Below, piece after piece: positions 1 through 5,317 of a stretch of DNA of 5,354 nucleotides (position 1 is the first letter of the stretch; every line of letters begins with the position of its first letter). The stretch covers positions 1 to 5,354 of the forward strand of contig JAITIH010000099.1 of the NCBI GenBank assembly GCA_031279525.1. Reading direction: 5' to 3'. Source of the stretch: Deltaproteobacteria bacterium. GTDB taxonomy: Bacteria; Desulfobacterota; Desulfarculia; Adiutricales; Adiutricaceae. Both the position numbers and the translations under genes were made by a program. The notes beneath the pieces were generated by a model, which was not told the origin of the DNA, did not search any database, and was given only the letters and a program-made list of their open reading frames with translations.

Positions 1-1195
1 CCGCCCCCGAGCCAATGATCCGGCCCAAAGGCGTCCCCTCGCCGATCTCGGCCACCGCGGCCAAGGCCCCCTTGGCGTCCCCGAACTTTAAGACCCCGGC
101 CTCCATTAAGATGGCCAAAGCCCCGCCCACGTCGATGGTGTCCACCCCAAAGTCGTCGCAGAGCCGGTCGTAGCGGGCCACCGCGTCCAAATCCTCGATC
201 TCGGCGTTGGGGCCAAAGGCCCAAAGAGTCTCAAAATCCGGCCATTTGCCGACCCTTAACCCAGAGTCGTCCGGGAAAACCCCGGCGCAGCGCATGACGC
301 AGCCGGACATACAGCCCTTGGCCACTCGGCCTTGGCCGCCCCGGCTCTTGGTCAGCTGGTTGAGCCGCTCGCCGGACAGGGCCTCGAAGCCCTCGAAGGC
401 CCCTTTTTTAAAGTTTCGGGTGGGCAAAAGCTCGATTTCGTTAAAAAGCCCCATCATGGCCGCCGACCCGTACTCGGCCAGGCCCCGGCCGCAGACCGGG
501 TGCTCGAGCAGGGCTTTGGCGAACCTTTTGGCCGCTTTAGCGAACTCCGCCGGATGGGCGATGGGGATCCGCCCTTTGGGCCCCGGCTGGATCACGATGG
601 CCTTTAGCCATTTGGAGCCCATGACCGCGCCCAATCCGCCTCGGCCGGCGTGGCGGGAAGGGTGTCCGTCCAGGTCGGTCATGGCCAAGGAGGCCGCGGC
701 CAGGCGAAACTCCCCGGCCCGGCCAATGGAGATTATAGAGGCCTCCGGGGCGGCTTCCTTACGCAATTTAGCCACCGCGTCGTAGTTGTTGAGCCCCCCG
801 GCCGAGCAGGGCGTTAGGCTCGCCCCGTCCGGCCCAATATTGAGCTGAAGCCATTGGCCGCTCGGCCCGGCCCCCTCTAAGATTACGGCCATGATCCCTA
901 GGCTGGCCAAATGGCCGCCCGGTTGGCCCCCGCTGTTGGACTCTTTAACCCCCATGGTCAAGGGGCTTTTGGCCCCTACCGACAGGCGGCCCGAGTTGGC
1001 GCAGGCCGTCCCGCCCAAAAGGCCCGGGGCGAAAGCCAGTTTGTTTTTCGGGCCCAAAGGGTTGGCCAAAGGGTCCACTTCCCGGGCCACGATGGCCGAG
1101 GTCAAGGCCCGGCCGCCTAACCCGGCGTACTCGGGCGGGGCCTCGGCGAAGGCGCATCGCCCGGCCGTAAGATCCACCCGCAAAATTTTCGCCAT
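1..1195 (-). CDS. aor: Aldehyde:ferredoxin oxidoreductase (AOR) family, N-terminal 398 residues, cut by window edge
   Basis: The reading frame is open from ATG at 1195 to the left edge, giving 398 codons without a stop; archaeal AOR has about 600 residues, so roughly the last third is missing. Seen: an N-terminus MAKILRVDL, an NSGG motif (87-90), SIGRAGE (156-162), AGRGGLGAVMGSK (183-195), a cysteine cluster C295-x3-C299-x3-C303, and DDFGVDT (347-353), which fits the DxxGL(D/C) pterin-binding motif. From family knowledge, these proteins bind a tungsten or molybdenum bis-pyranopterin and one [4Fe-4S] cluster and oxidise aldehydes to acids in the cytoplasm with ferredoxin as electron acceptor. 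Metal and substrate cannot be read from the sequence. The fourth cluster cysteine would lie beyond the window. The gene follows lysR by 51 bp, on the same strand as mobB. A GGAGG lies 11 nt before the ATG. AOR-family membership is near certain; the exact subfamily is open. Confidence 0.95.
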   Translation of the reverse strand, partial: MAKILRVDLTAGRCAFAEAPPEYAGLGGRALTSAIVAREVDPLANPLGPKNKLAFAPGLLGGTACANSGRLSVGAKSPLTMGVKESNSGGQPGGHLASLGIMAVILEGAGPSGQWLQLNIGPDGASLTPCSAGGLNNYDAVAKLRKEAAPEASIISIGRAGEFRLAAASLAMTDLDGHPSRHAGRGGLGAVMGSKWLKAIVIQPGPKGRIPIAHPAEFAKAAKRFAKALLEHPVCGRGLAEYGSAAMMGLFNEIELLPTRNFKKGAFEGFEALSGERLNQLTKSRGGQGRVAKGCMSGCVMRCAGVFPDDSGLRVGKWPDFETLWAFGPNAEIEDLDAVARYDRLCDDFGVDTIDVGGALAILMEAGVLKFGDAKGALAAVAEIGEGTPLGRIIGSGA

Positions 1196-1206
1196 TATCG
1201 ACTTGG

Positions 1207-1211
1207 CCTCC
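1207..1211 (-). promoter_or_regulatory. Ribosome binding site of the AOR gene
   Basis: GGAGG on the minus strand with 11 nt to the ATG at 1195. The spacing is slightly long, but this is the only strong Shine-Dalgarno match in the lysR-aor gap and supports the chosen start, which also aligns with the usual family N-terminus. Confidence 0.6.
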
Positions 1212-1219
1212 GCGAAAGG

Positions 1220-1229
1220 TAACCGGTTA
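1220..1229. promoter_or_regulatory. Perfect 10-bp palindrome in the lysR-aor gap
   Basis: TAACCGGTTA is a perfect palindrome lying 8 bp upstream of the AOR Shine-Dalgarno sequence. A short CCC-TTTTA-GGG hairpin (about 1233-1244) sits beside it. It could be an operator or an RNA fold that adjusts AOR expression separately from mobB and lysR. A 10-bp palindrome can arise by chance, so the role is unproven. Confidence 0.25.
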
Positions 1230-1246
1230 AAGCCCTTTTAGGGGTT

Positions 1247-2188
1247 TTAGGCATTTCTGGTTTTGCCCCTACGCTGGGCCAGGGGCATGCGCCCATCCTT
1301 TTTCAGCTCAAAAAATATGTCCACTAGAGCCTGGGCCACCTGGGCGTTAAAGTGGTTTTTACGGCGGATGAGGAAAAACCGGCGACACGGCCCAAACTCC
1401 AAAGGCCAGGCCACCAGGTTGGACATGTCCATGGTGGAGACGATGAGGTTACTGATCACCGCCGCCCCAAAGGAGGCCCGCACCAAGGTCATGGTAGGCC
1501 CCACCCCGTCCACCTCGGCCTTAAAGCGGAAGCGGCCGACCTCGTCGCCTAAGCTGGACAAAAAGGCCGCCCGGGTCCCGCTCCCGTTCTCTCTTAAGAT
1601 GATGGGCCATTTGGCTAGCTCGGCTGGGGTCCGAGGCCGCGAGCCCATGCGGCCGACCAGCTCGGTCGAGGCCACCAGGACCAGCCGGTCCACGGCGTAG
1701 GGCCTGGCCCAGATCTTTTCCGACTCCGGGACCACCGTGCCCACCAGGCCCAGGTCTAAGTCGCCCTCGCTGACCAGGCGGGCGATTTCCCGGGAGTGGC
1801 CAGAGGTCAAAGTCAAAAAGACCCGGGGGTAGCGCTGGCTAAAGACCTCCACGGCCGGCGGCACCAGGACCATGGACGGGACCGAGGAAGCCCCCACCGC
1901 CAGCTTGTCCTGGGCCACGGCCATCTGGCGGTTGACGGCCCAGGCGGCTTGCCCAGCCGTTTCCACTATTTTAATGGCGTAGGGAGCTAAAACCAAGGCC
2001 GCCGGCAAAGCTTTGAACCGCCTAGGGGTCCTTTCGAAGAGCTTTTGGCCTAAAAATTCTTCGAGGCTCTTAAGGTTCTGGCTAACCGTGGGCTGGGACA
2101 GCCCGAAAAATTGGGCCGTTTGGGAAAAACTGCGCGTGTCCAGAAGCTTTAAAAAGATTTCCAACCGCTTAATGTCCATAAAATCCAT
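1247..2188 (-). CDS. LysR-type transcriptional regulator, possibly selenium/Mo-W-metabolism type
   Basis: 313 residues from ATG 2188, the usual LysR length. The N-terminal winged helix-turn-helix is clear: RLEIFLKLLDTRSFSQTA, then GLSQPTVSQNLKSLE (29-43) and GQKLFERT (47-54). The effector-binding domain begins near residue 95 with AVGASSVPS and includes EGDLDLGLVGT and PIILRENGSGTR. These stretches resemble, from memory, the LysR subfamily annotated as selenium-metabolism associated; the ligand is unknown. The usual LTxAG stretch after the wing is replaced by LPAAL. The start overlaps the mobB stop as TGATG, implying translational coupling; there is no good Shine-Dalgarno, and a GTG at 2191 or ATG at 2179 are alternatives. 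The frame stays open to 2281 inside mobB, but that extension would lengthen the N-terminus beyond the family norm. It is a DNA-binding cytoplasmic protein and probably regulates its own cluster, although it lies inside it rather than divergent from it. Confidence 0.93.
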   Translation of the reverse strand: MDFMDIKRLEIFLKLLDTRSFSQTAQFFGLSQPTVSQNLKSLEEFLGQKLFERTPRRFKALPAALVLAPYAIKIVETAGQAAWAVNRQMAVAQDKLAVGASSVPSMVLVPPAVEVFSQRYPRVFLTLTSGHSREIARLVSEGDLDLGLVGTVVPESEKIWARPYAVDRLVLVASTELVGRMGSRPRTPAELAKWPIILRENGSGTRAAFLSSLGDEVGRFRFKAEVDGVGPTMTLVRASFGAAVISNLIVSTMDMSNLVAWPLEFGPCRRFFLIRRKNHFNAQVAQALVDIFFELKKDGRMPLAQRRGKTRNA

Positions 2189-2691
2189 CACAAGCGCCCG
2201 ACGATCAAATCCGCGAGGGCCTGGTAGTCGGCGAGGCCGAACACGGGCGCCCCCGACAACCGAAATGGTCCGTCGACGCAAAAAGCCAAGTGGGGAGGCG
2301 AGCTAACCGGGCCATTCGAGATCCCCTGGCGTAGAATCTCGATCTTGGGGTAGGGGGAGTTTTTGCCTCCCTCAAGCAGGATCAGCTGGAAATCGGAAAA
2401 ATGCTCCGCCAGCTTTGCCGGCGCGACCCCGCTCGCCTCTTTAACGATCATGAAGCGAGAGGAGGAGTAAACGGCCACCCCTTCGGCCCCGGCGGCCCTA
2501 AGCCTATGGCTGTCGGTCCCCGGGACGTCGGGCTCGAAGTCGTGGGCGTCGTGCTTTATGACCGCGACGGCCAAGCCTTTTTGCCGCAAAAGGGGGATTA
2601 AGTTAGCCAAAAGCGTGGTCTTTCCGACTTTTTTTGTTCCACAAACAGCCACCACCGGAGGCGGGGCGGACGATTTTCCGTTAATTTCCAA
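2188..2691 (-). CDS. mobB: Molybdopterin-guanine dinucleotide biosynthesis adaptor MobB
   Basis: 167 residues, close to E. coli MobB in length. Seen in order: a Walker A P-loop GTKKVGKTT (18-26), KHDAHDF (46-52), DVPGTDSHRLRAAGA (55-69), and LILLEGGKNSPYPKIEI (103-119) as the Walker B region. All match the MobB pattern. From family knowledge, MobB is a cytoplasmic GTP-binding partner of MobA, which attaches GMP to molybdopterin to make the guanine dinucleotide form of the Mo/W cofactor. No mobA is in view. The start is a TTG at 2691: no ATG exists upstream in frame and the P-loop lies only 17 residues in. GTG codons at V13-V14 are possible alternatives but lack a Shine-Dalgarno. It is the first gene of the leftward cluster and its stop is fused to the lysR start (TGATG). 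AOR of Pyrococcus uses a pterin without nucleotide, so MobB may also serve other enzymes such as formate dehydrogenases. Confidence 0.93.
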   Translation of the reverse strand: MEINGKSSAPPPVVAVCGTKKVGKTTLLANLIPLLRQKGLAVAVIKHDAHDFEPDVPGTDSHRLRAAGAEGVAVYSSSRFMIVKEASGVAPAKLAEHFSDFQLILLEGGKNSPYPKIEILRQGISNGPVSSPPHLAFCVDGPFRLSGAPVFGLADYQALADLIVGRL

Positions 2692-2733
2692 ACCTAATCT
2701 CTACCTAACCCGGATCCGTTGCGTCAAAAAAAA

Positions 2734-2763
2734 ATTACAACTGATTAGCTTATTTTCTCACAA
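2734..2763 (-). promoter_or_regulatory. Candidate sigma-70 promoter of the mobB-lysR-aor cluster
   Basis: On the minus strand, TTGTGA (2758-2763) and TGTAAT (2734-2739) are separated by 18 bp, 4/6 and 5/6 matches to the -35 and -10 consensus. Transcription would start near 2727, leaving a leader of about 35 nt before the TTG at 2691. The spacer holds an imperfect dyad ATtAGCTtAT that might be a regulator site. Position and match are good; there is no experimental support. Confidence 0.45.
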
Positions 2764-3459
2764 TTCGCCCCAACAATAAAGGAAGAAAAATCCACTTAAA
2801 ATCCCCTTGGCCAAGGCCAGCCAAAACCGCCTAAACCGACCAAAACATCTTAAAATAAGCTTGAATTTCGCCGAAACATGGCTTTTAGCGGCTTGATGGC
2901 TGAGGCCTTCACCCGCTTTTCGGCGCCCCAGGCCCGATCTCCTCGTCGCGACCTCCATTTTGATTATTTCGAAAAATCTCAGGGGCCGATAAAGGACTAA
3001 AACGCCACGCATTCCTGATTCCGACCTGTCTCCCCTTCGCCTAAGCCGCTTACTTACCCCTAAAAACCCACCCCGCCCCAAAAAAGCCGCTTTTAGGCGA
3101 TCGCGGCGAAATGGCGGACCCTGAAGGCCTAAGTCGAGAGCTTAAGGGCCCCTGGCCTTGGCTTTAGGGGAGCCGGGCGTAGACCCAAGACGCATGGGTC
3201 CGCTTATGACTCGTAATTTTGGGGCGTTTTGAGAGCGTTCCTTCGAAAACCCACCATATAAAGAAATAATCGATCTAAAATCAGTTTGGTTATTTCAATG
3301 ACCGCGGCTTTCGGGTCCTTTTTGACTCCCTAGTTATCGGCTGGCAATTTATTTTTACTTTCCCCTGAATATTATGAATTTGTTTAATTACCTCCTTTAT
3401 ATTTTATAAGATAATAAATATAATCAACCGCTTGATTTCAGCGAACGCAAGAGAAAATA
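2764..3459. other. Gene-poor intergenic region
   Basis: About 700 bp with no gene I can support. It contains a perfect palindrome CCTTGGCCAAGG (2805-2816), two adjacent hairpins (3149-3170 and 3182-3200), a weak GACC/GGTC hairpin followed by five T (3300-3323), and an AT-rich tract (about 3350-3425). Short open frames exist on both strands: 40 codons from ATG 2878 on plus, 107 codons ending at 2758 on minus. They lack Shine-Dalgarno sites and recognisable domains and their composition looks accidental. The GC-rich part (2880-3240) may be eroded coding sequence, but I cannot identify a parent gene. Confidence 0.5.
3149..3200. other. Two adjacent hairpins of unknown role
   Basis: Stem one is CCCCT (3149-3153) with AGGGG (3166-3170). 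Stem two is GACCCA (3182-3187) with TGGGTC (3195-3200), six perfect pairs around a 7-nt loop. Neither is followed by a T run on either strand, so they are not typical intrinsic terminators. They could be part of an RNA, a repeat family member, or chance in GC-rich sequence. Confidence 0.3.
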
Positions 3460-3468
3460 TGATATAAT
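3460..3468 (+). promoter_or_regulatory. Extended -10 promoter for the candidate small RNA
   Basis: TGATATAAT contains a perfect TATAAT (3463-3468) preceded by the TGn of an extended -10 element. The -35 position (about 3440-3445, AGCGAA) is poor, which is usual for extended -10 promoters. Transcription would start near 3475. Confidence 0.5.
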
Positions 3469-3474
3469 GCCTAC

Positions 3475-3573
3475 AAATCGTAAGTCAGCCCCCAGTCGAC
3501 GAGCTGAAAAGCGGTCGGCTTATGGGGAGAGAAAATAGAGTCAAAAGGCCATGCCGCCGATATGGCCTTTTTT
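3475..3573 (+). ncRNA. Candidate structured small RNA, class unknown
   Basis: About 100 nt bounded by an extended -10 promoter and an intrinsic terminator, with no convincing frame inside. The main fold is a long hairpin: CCCC (3490-3493) with GGGG (3524-3527), AGUCGAC (3494-3500) with GUCGGCU (3514-3520) including one G-U pair, and GCU (3503-3505) with AGC (3510-3512) closing a GAAA tetraloop. A rival fold pairs 3481-3490 with 3513-3522 in nine of ten positions, using the same 3' strand, so the RNA could switch. A purine-rich linker (3528-3546) joins it to the terminator. I do not recognise a known riboswitch, 6S, SRP or tmRNA signature. It could be a free-standing regulatory RNA or a terminating leader for the DUF4198 gene, though that gene starts 290 nt further on. 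Boundaries are inferred. Confidence 0.45.
3543..3573 (+). terminator. Intrinsic terminator ending the candidate small RNA
   Basis: A ten-pair stem, AAAAGGCCAT (3543-3552) with ATGGCCTTTT (3562-3571), around a 9-nt loop, ends in a run of six T (3568-3573). This is a classic rho-independent terminator. The A tract on the other side means it could also work leftwards. Confidence 0.75.
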
Positions 3574-3634
3574 GAAAACTCATGATTTTATTTTGGTCTT
3601 TTCATCTTAACGTTTTCAGACTCGCTCGCCTCGC

Positions 3635-3718
3635 CGTAAAATTTTACGAAAATTTGCGAAAAAAATTGCAAAATGATTATAAAAAAATTTATGGGCTTTT
3701 TACCGTATTTTTACGAAA
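3635..3718 (+). promoter_or_regulatory. Possible promoter of the DUF4198 gene flanked by two related dyads
   Basis: Dyad one is a perfect 14-bp palindrome, CGTA-AAATTT-TACG (3635-3648). Dyad two is CGTA-TTTT-TACG (3704-3715). Both are preceded by C and followed by AAA. Between them lie TTGCGA (3654-3659) and TATAAA (3678-3683) with an 18-bp spacer, a fair sigma-70 promoter pointing to the DUF4198 gene with a start near 3690 and a leader of about 170 nt. The layout would suit a repressor binding on both sides of the promoter. The sequence is AT-rich, which raises the chance of accidental matches. Confidence 0.35.
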
Positions 3719-3835
3719 TATCGCCAACGGGATTTTTTTGGGGGGTCTGGCCGACTTTTCCAGGTAAACCCCACGTTAACGCATTTTACTCAAACTCGCC
3801 TTTTAGCTGACGAGTCGCCAAACAAAAGTTTACGC

Positions 3836-3850
3836 CTATTCTATTCTATT
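3836..3850 (+). repeat. (CTATT)3 short tandem repeat before the Shine-Dalgarno
   Basis: Three perfect copies of CTATT end directly at the AAGGAG of the DUF4198 gene. Tandem pentamers can change copy number by slippage, but three copies is few and a copy change here would not alter the distance from Shine-Dalgarno to ATG. Confidence 0.6.
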
Positions 3851-3856
3851 AAGGAG
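3851..3856 (+). promoter_or_regulatory. Ribosome binding site of the DUF4198 gene
   Basis: AAGGAG with 6 nt to the ATG at 3863, near-ideal spacing. It fixes the start together with the signal peptide that begins exactly there. Confidence 0.85.
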
Positions 3857-3862
3857 TGCTAA

Positions 3863-4645
3863 ATGAAGTTTAAACTATCGATTTTATCTCTAGGATTCGC
3901 CCTTTGCGTTTTTTCTGCCCAGGCCCTGGCCCACGATTTTTGGGCCATGGCCGTGACTCCTAAAGTCAATCAAAAACTAACGGCGGTAATAGGCTATGGC
4001 CACGATTTCCCCGTTGGCGAGGCTCTTAAAGACGAAGACATGAACGTGAGGTTTACGCCGCCGAAGGTTTATGGCGAAGACGGCGAGATCGCCTTGGAAA
4101 AAGGCTCCACCAATAGCGAGTTCGTCAGCCAAGATGACTTAAAGCAAGGGAGATACGTCGTCACGACTCAAACTAATGGCCTGTTTTTTACCAGGTCCGT
4201 GGAGGGTTTCGTCGCCAAGCCCAAAAATGAGGTAAAGGGAGCCAAAAGTTGCGTTTACATGGTCCGCTTTGGCAAGGAAGCCATTAACGTCGGTCGCGCC
4301 AAGGACACAGGCCTGGCCGCCAAAGCCGTCGGCCAGGAACTAGAAATTGTCCCTCAGGCCGATCCATCCTTTATCAAAGTCGGCAAACCCTTTCCAGTCA
4401 AAGTTCTTTTTAAGGGCCAACCTCTAGGCAGAGCCGAGGTTTCGGCTTACGTAGCCGGAATCGTCGAGCATAACCCCGCCTTGTTTTTCCAGGCTCGGAC
4501 CAACCCTGAAGGTATAGTCAATATCATTCCCCTAAAGGAAGGCGACTGGCTAGCCAAAGTCACGGTTGAGGAGCCTTACGCCAAGAAAAAAGTCTGCGAT
4601 AACACTAATTACACCGCTAGTTATACTTTTAAAGTTATTAAATGA
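3863..4645 (+). CDS. Secreted DUF4198-family protein, probably nickel/cobalt uptake related
   Basis: 260 residues. A Sec signal peptide is clear: basic MKFK, a hydrophobic stretch (about 5-18), then AQALA with cleavage expected after A23, giving a mature protein that begins HDFW, the usual DUF4198 opening. Further family features are IGYGHDFP (43-50), LEIVPQADPSFIKVGKPFPVKV (160-181) and a C-terminal beta-rich part with GQPLGRAEVSAYV, TNPEGIVNI and GDWLAKVTVEEPY. Family knowledge links DUF4198 to periplasmic parts of nickel/cobalt transport (NikK-like) and to TonB-linked metal uptake; this protein's metal is unproven. Possible ligands are H24 (which would be the free N-terminus), H47 and H203; C130 and C245 could form a disulfide. 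It stands alone: its own Shine-Dalgarno, a long leader and a terminator 75 nt after the stop. Its base composition is less GC-rich than the left-hand cluster. A broken tonB-like gene faces it from the right. Confidence 0.88.
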   Translation: MKFKLSILSLGFALCVFSAQALAHDFWAMAVTPKVNQKLTAVIGYGHDFPVGEALKDEDMNVRFTPPKVYGEDGEIALEKGSTNSEFVSQDDLKQGRYVVTTQTNGLFFTRSVEGFVAKPKNEVKGAKSCVYMVRFGKEAINVGRAKDTGLAAKAVGQELEIVPQADPSFIKVGKPFPVKVLFKGQPLGRAEVSAYVAGIVEHNPALFFQARTNPEGIVNIIPLKEGDWLAKVTVEEPYAKKKVCDNTNYTASYTFKVIK

Positions 4646-4717
4646 CGAGCTTAATGTAAAATATTTCCTTTTAATTGACGTGTCCCTCGTCCAATCCTCG
4701 CGGGCCACAAATCTTTA

Positions 4718-4753
4718 AGGCCGCTCAACTTACGTAGGGCGGCCTATTATTTT
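4718..4753 (+). terminator. Intrinsic terminator after the DUF4198 gene
   Basis: AGGCCGCTC (4718-4726) pairs with GGGCGGCCT (4737-4745), nine pairs with one G-U, around a 10-nt loop, followed by ATTATTTT. It lies between two converging units and may also stop leftward transcription, though the T run on that side is weak. Confidence 0.7.
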
Positions 4754-4909
4754 CAGGCTTTAATCGCAACGCAATGGGCGAGGCCATATCGTCCCTTTTC
4801 TTCCTTAATGAGACCAGGAACTCCCATATAGCCATTTTAGGAAATTTGGCCCTGTAAGCCTTAACCGCGTCTTAGGTCGCCAATTCCAGTCTTGCCTAGC
4901 TCGCCGCCT

Positions 4910-5317
4910 TGGCCCGAAGCCGCCAATTCCCGGCGAGCCTGGCGCCTGGCCAGGACCAACGGCCTAAGTAACCTTGGGCATGGGCATGTCTTTCGTTTTT
5001 GGCTAAGGCGCCTCCACTAGCGTTAGAAGACGCAGGAGTCGGCTCGGTTCTTTGGCCTCGTTCTTAACGCTTTAAGATCTTTCTCCATTTGCGCCGGCGC
5101 CGGTGGGGGAGGTTCCGGTTCTTCTGGGGCGCCTTCCACTCCCGCCGCCTAAGGGGTCAGGCTCGCTAAAATCCAAATCCATCGCCGCCCTAGGAACGTA
5201 ATCTGGGTCATGACCGTTAGGGGCTGCCAATAATAACCCAAATAGAACCGCGAAATATAGGTGCGCGCAGGCCGCCAGGGCGTTTTAAACGCCGAGACGG
5301 CCAAATAGCCGCGCCAC
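4910..5317 (-). pseudogene. tonB: Decayed tonB-like gene
   Basis: No intact frame, but the minus strand reads like a TonB N-terminus spread over frames. One frame from a possible GTG at 5317 gives VARLFGRLGV, a TAA stop (5285-5287), then a hydrophobic stretch NALAACAHLYFAVLFGLLLAA (about 5284-5222) and YVPRAAMDLDFSEPDP (about 5200-5153), the membrane anchor and following segment typical of TonB. Near 5150 the sense moves to another frame with GVEGAPEEPEPPPPAPAQMEKDLKA (about 5142-5068), the proline-rich periplasmic spacer. Back in the first frame, GPGQAPGSPGIGGFGP (4957-4910) resembles a glycine/proline linker. A C-terminal fragment in a third frame, DDMASPIALRLKP (about 4793-4755), may be the end of the TonB fold; this is weaker. 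TonB transmits inner-membrane energy to outer-membrane receptors. As it stands the gene cannot make a working protein. A sequencing error could explain one lesion but not all. Confidence 0.55.

Noticed and set aside
207..785. 192-codon plus-strand open frame
   Set aside because: It lies antisense within the AOR gene, whose minus-strand frame carries the conserved motifs; the plus frame is a GC-rich shadow.
1263..1700. 145-codon plus-strand open frame
   Set aside because: It is antisense to the LysR effector domain and has no features of its own.
2188..2281. Extension of the LysR frame upstream to 2281 inside mobB
   Set aside because: It would add about 31 arginine-rich residues before a normal LysR N-terminus and overlap conserved mobB sequence; the TGATG start at 2188 gives the usual length.
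2805..2816. Palindrome CCTTGGCCAAGG as an operator
   Set aside because: GGCC/CCAAGG words are very common throughout this sequence, so a 12-bp palindrome of them is weak evidence, and it lies well upstream of the mobB promoter.
2878..3000. 40-codon plus-strand frame from ATG 2878
   Set aside because: No Shine-Dalgarno, no recognisable motif, and too short to separate from chance in this GC-rich stretch.
2758..3081. 107-codon minus-strand open frame
   Set aside because: It starts with TTG without a Shine-Dalgarno, is rich in R, G and F with no recognisable domain, and its end overlaps the likely mobB -35 element.
3415..3475. Possible fluoride riboswitch because of ATGCCTAC at 3467-3474
   Set aside because: Only the 3' end resembles that class; the 5' GGNGATGG element and pseudoknot are missing, and the match overlaps the -10 box.
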